Shown here piece by piece: positions 63,811 through 64,000 of a DNA stretch of 64,000 nt. Position 1 is the stretch's first letter, and each line of letters begins with the position of its first letter. The stretch covers positions 249,365,073 to 249,429,072 of the forward strand of contig CM030358.1 of the NCBI GenBank assembly GCA_017893485.1, written 5' to 3'. A program made the translations under genes and the position numbers. The notes under the pieces are model-generated. The model saw only the letters and a program-made list of their open reading frames with translations, made no database searches and was not told the origin of the DNA. The DNA comes from Hemerocallis citrina (taxonomy: Eukaryota > Streptophyta > Magnoliopsida > Asparagales > Asphodelaceae).

Positions 63811-64000
63811 AGTAGTTAGTTTTGCTCGTGCATATGCACTTTAAGAACTTCCTCATTAAGGTAGACAAAAGTTGCCTGACTGTACATGTCCCTAATTGTT
63901 GGTGAAAGGAAGATAAATCACTGGTCTACCAATTACTTTGGATAAAATTACTTGACGCCATAAACTGCCATTGTCTATATGACTGATACTTGTGAATGTT
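63811..64000. other. Window end, no feature seen
   Basis: AT-rich, no frame, no terminal repeat. Confidence 0.4.

Larger units (their letters stand above)
56031..64000 (+). mobile_element. CACTA (En/Spm) element of autonomous type, right end not seen
   Basis: It starts CACTACAACATATATGGC after CTTA in the copia LTR (a 3-bp duplication TTA is possible but only one side is visible). Subterminal copies of AAAATGCTGT(T/C)(A/T)T and its variants fill 56070-56225. Inside are TNP2-like coding exons (58127-61640), a Transposase_24-like exon (61983-62451), a GC-rich exon-like segment (56340-56600), and AT-rich non-coding stretches (56601-58126, 62452-63400). The closing TGTTGTAGTG end was not found, so the element runs past 64000 or is truncated. 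Confidence 0.7.

Overview
This window is plant nuclear DNA, probably from an eudicot. It is AT-rich and consists almost entirely of nested transposable elements: chromodomain Ty3/gypsy (Tekay/Del type), Tat-lineage Ty3/gypsy, Ty1/copia with a Sirevirus-like gag, CACTA (En/Spm), MULE-like, PIF/Harbinger-like and hAT-like elements. I found no intact host gene, no rRNA or tRNA gene and no CRISPR array. Two 500-N assembly gaps lie at 7432-7931 and 31184-31683. Every recognisable transposon protein is broken by stops, frameshifts, deletions or insertions.

Layout. 1-3100: short DNA elements (Harbinger-like MITEs, then a MULE-like element that holds a LINE fragment). 3480-7431: part of a Tat-lineage retrotransposon on the minus strand: LTR, 58-bp minisatellite, and an antisense gene with its own TATA box. 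7932-15304: a minus-strand LTR, then a decayed chromovirus pol and its 3.4-kb 3' LTR. 15305-28932: a palindromic MITE in an AT microsatellite, then two inverted promoter-bearing arms (17039-17963 and 25044-26204) split by a CACTA element (17964-25040). That CACTA carries a solo chromovirus LTR and gene-like fragments. Related proline/histidine-codon-rich sequences flank the pair of arms. 28936-31183: end of a second Tat element, again with the antisense gene. 31684-37450: a very long chromovirus LTR with a minisatellite split by a Harbinger-like MITE. 37567-38331: a hAT-like element holding a hairpin MITE.

The clearest nest is 38660-64000. A copia element on the minus strand (about 38660-56030) received a chromovirus on the plus strand (43131-54183; target duplication TTCAT). 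That chromovirus received a 2.07-kb MULE-like element (48755-50821; duplication CCAGGGAGTG). The copia 5' LTR was separately entered by an autonomous-type CACTA element (56031 onward) encoding TNP2-like and Transposase_24-like proteins.

The observations I rate highest are: (a) two MULE-like elements that share one design of repeated 22-24 bp ACTCG...CGAGT palindromes although the cores differ; (b) tRNA-like A-box/B-box modules in the LTRs of this chromovirus family, replaced in another copy by a GTCGACTG repeat block that also occurs in the copia element; (c) a GT-AG interval between gag and protease whose removal would put the two in one frame; (d) the inverted outward-facing promoter arms at 17039-26204. 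Domain names rest on visible motifs only. No search was run.
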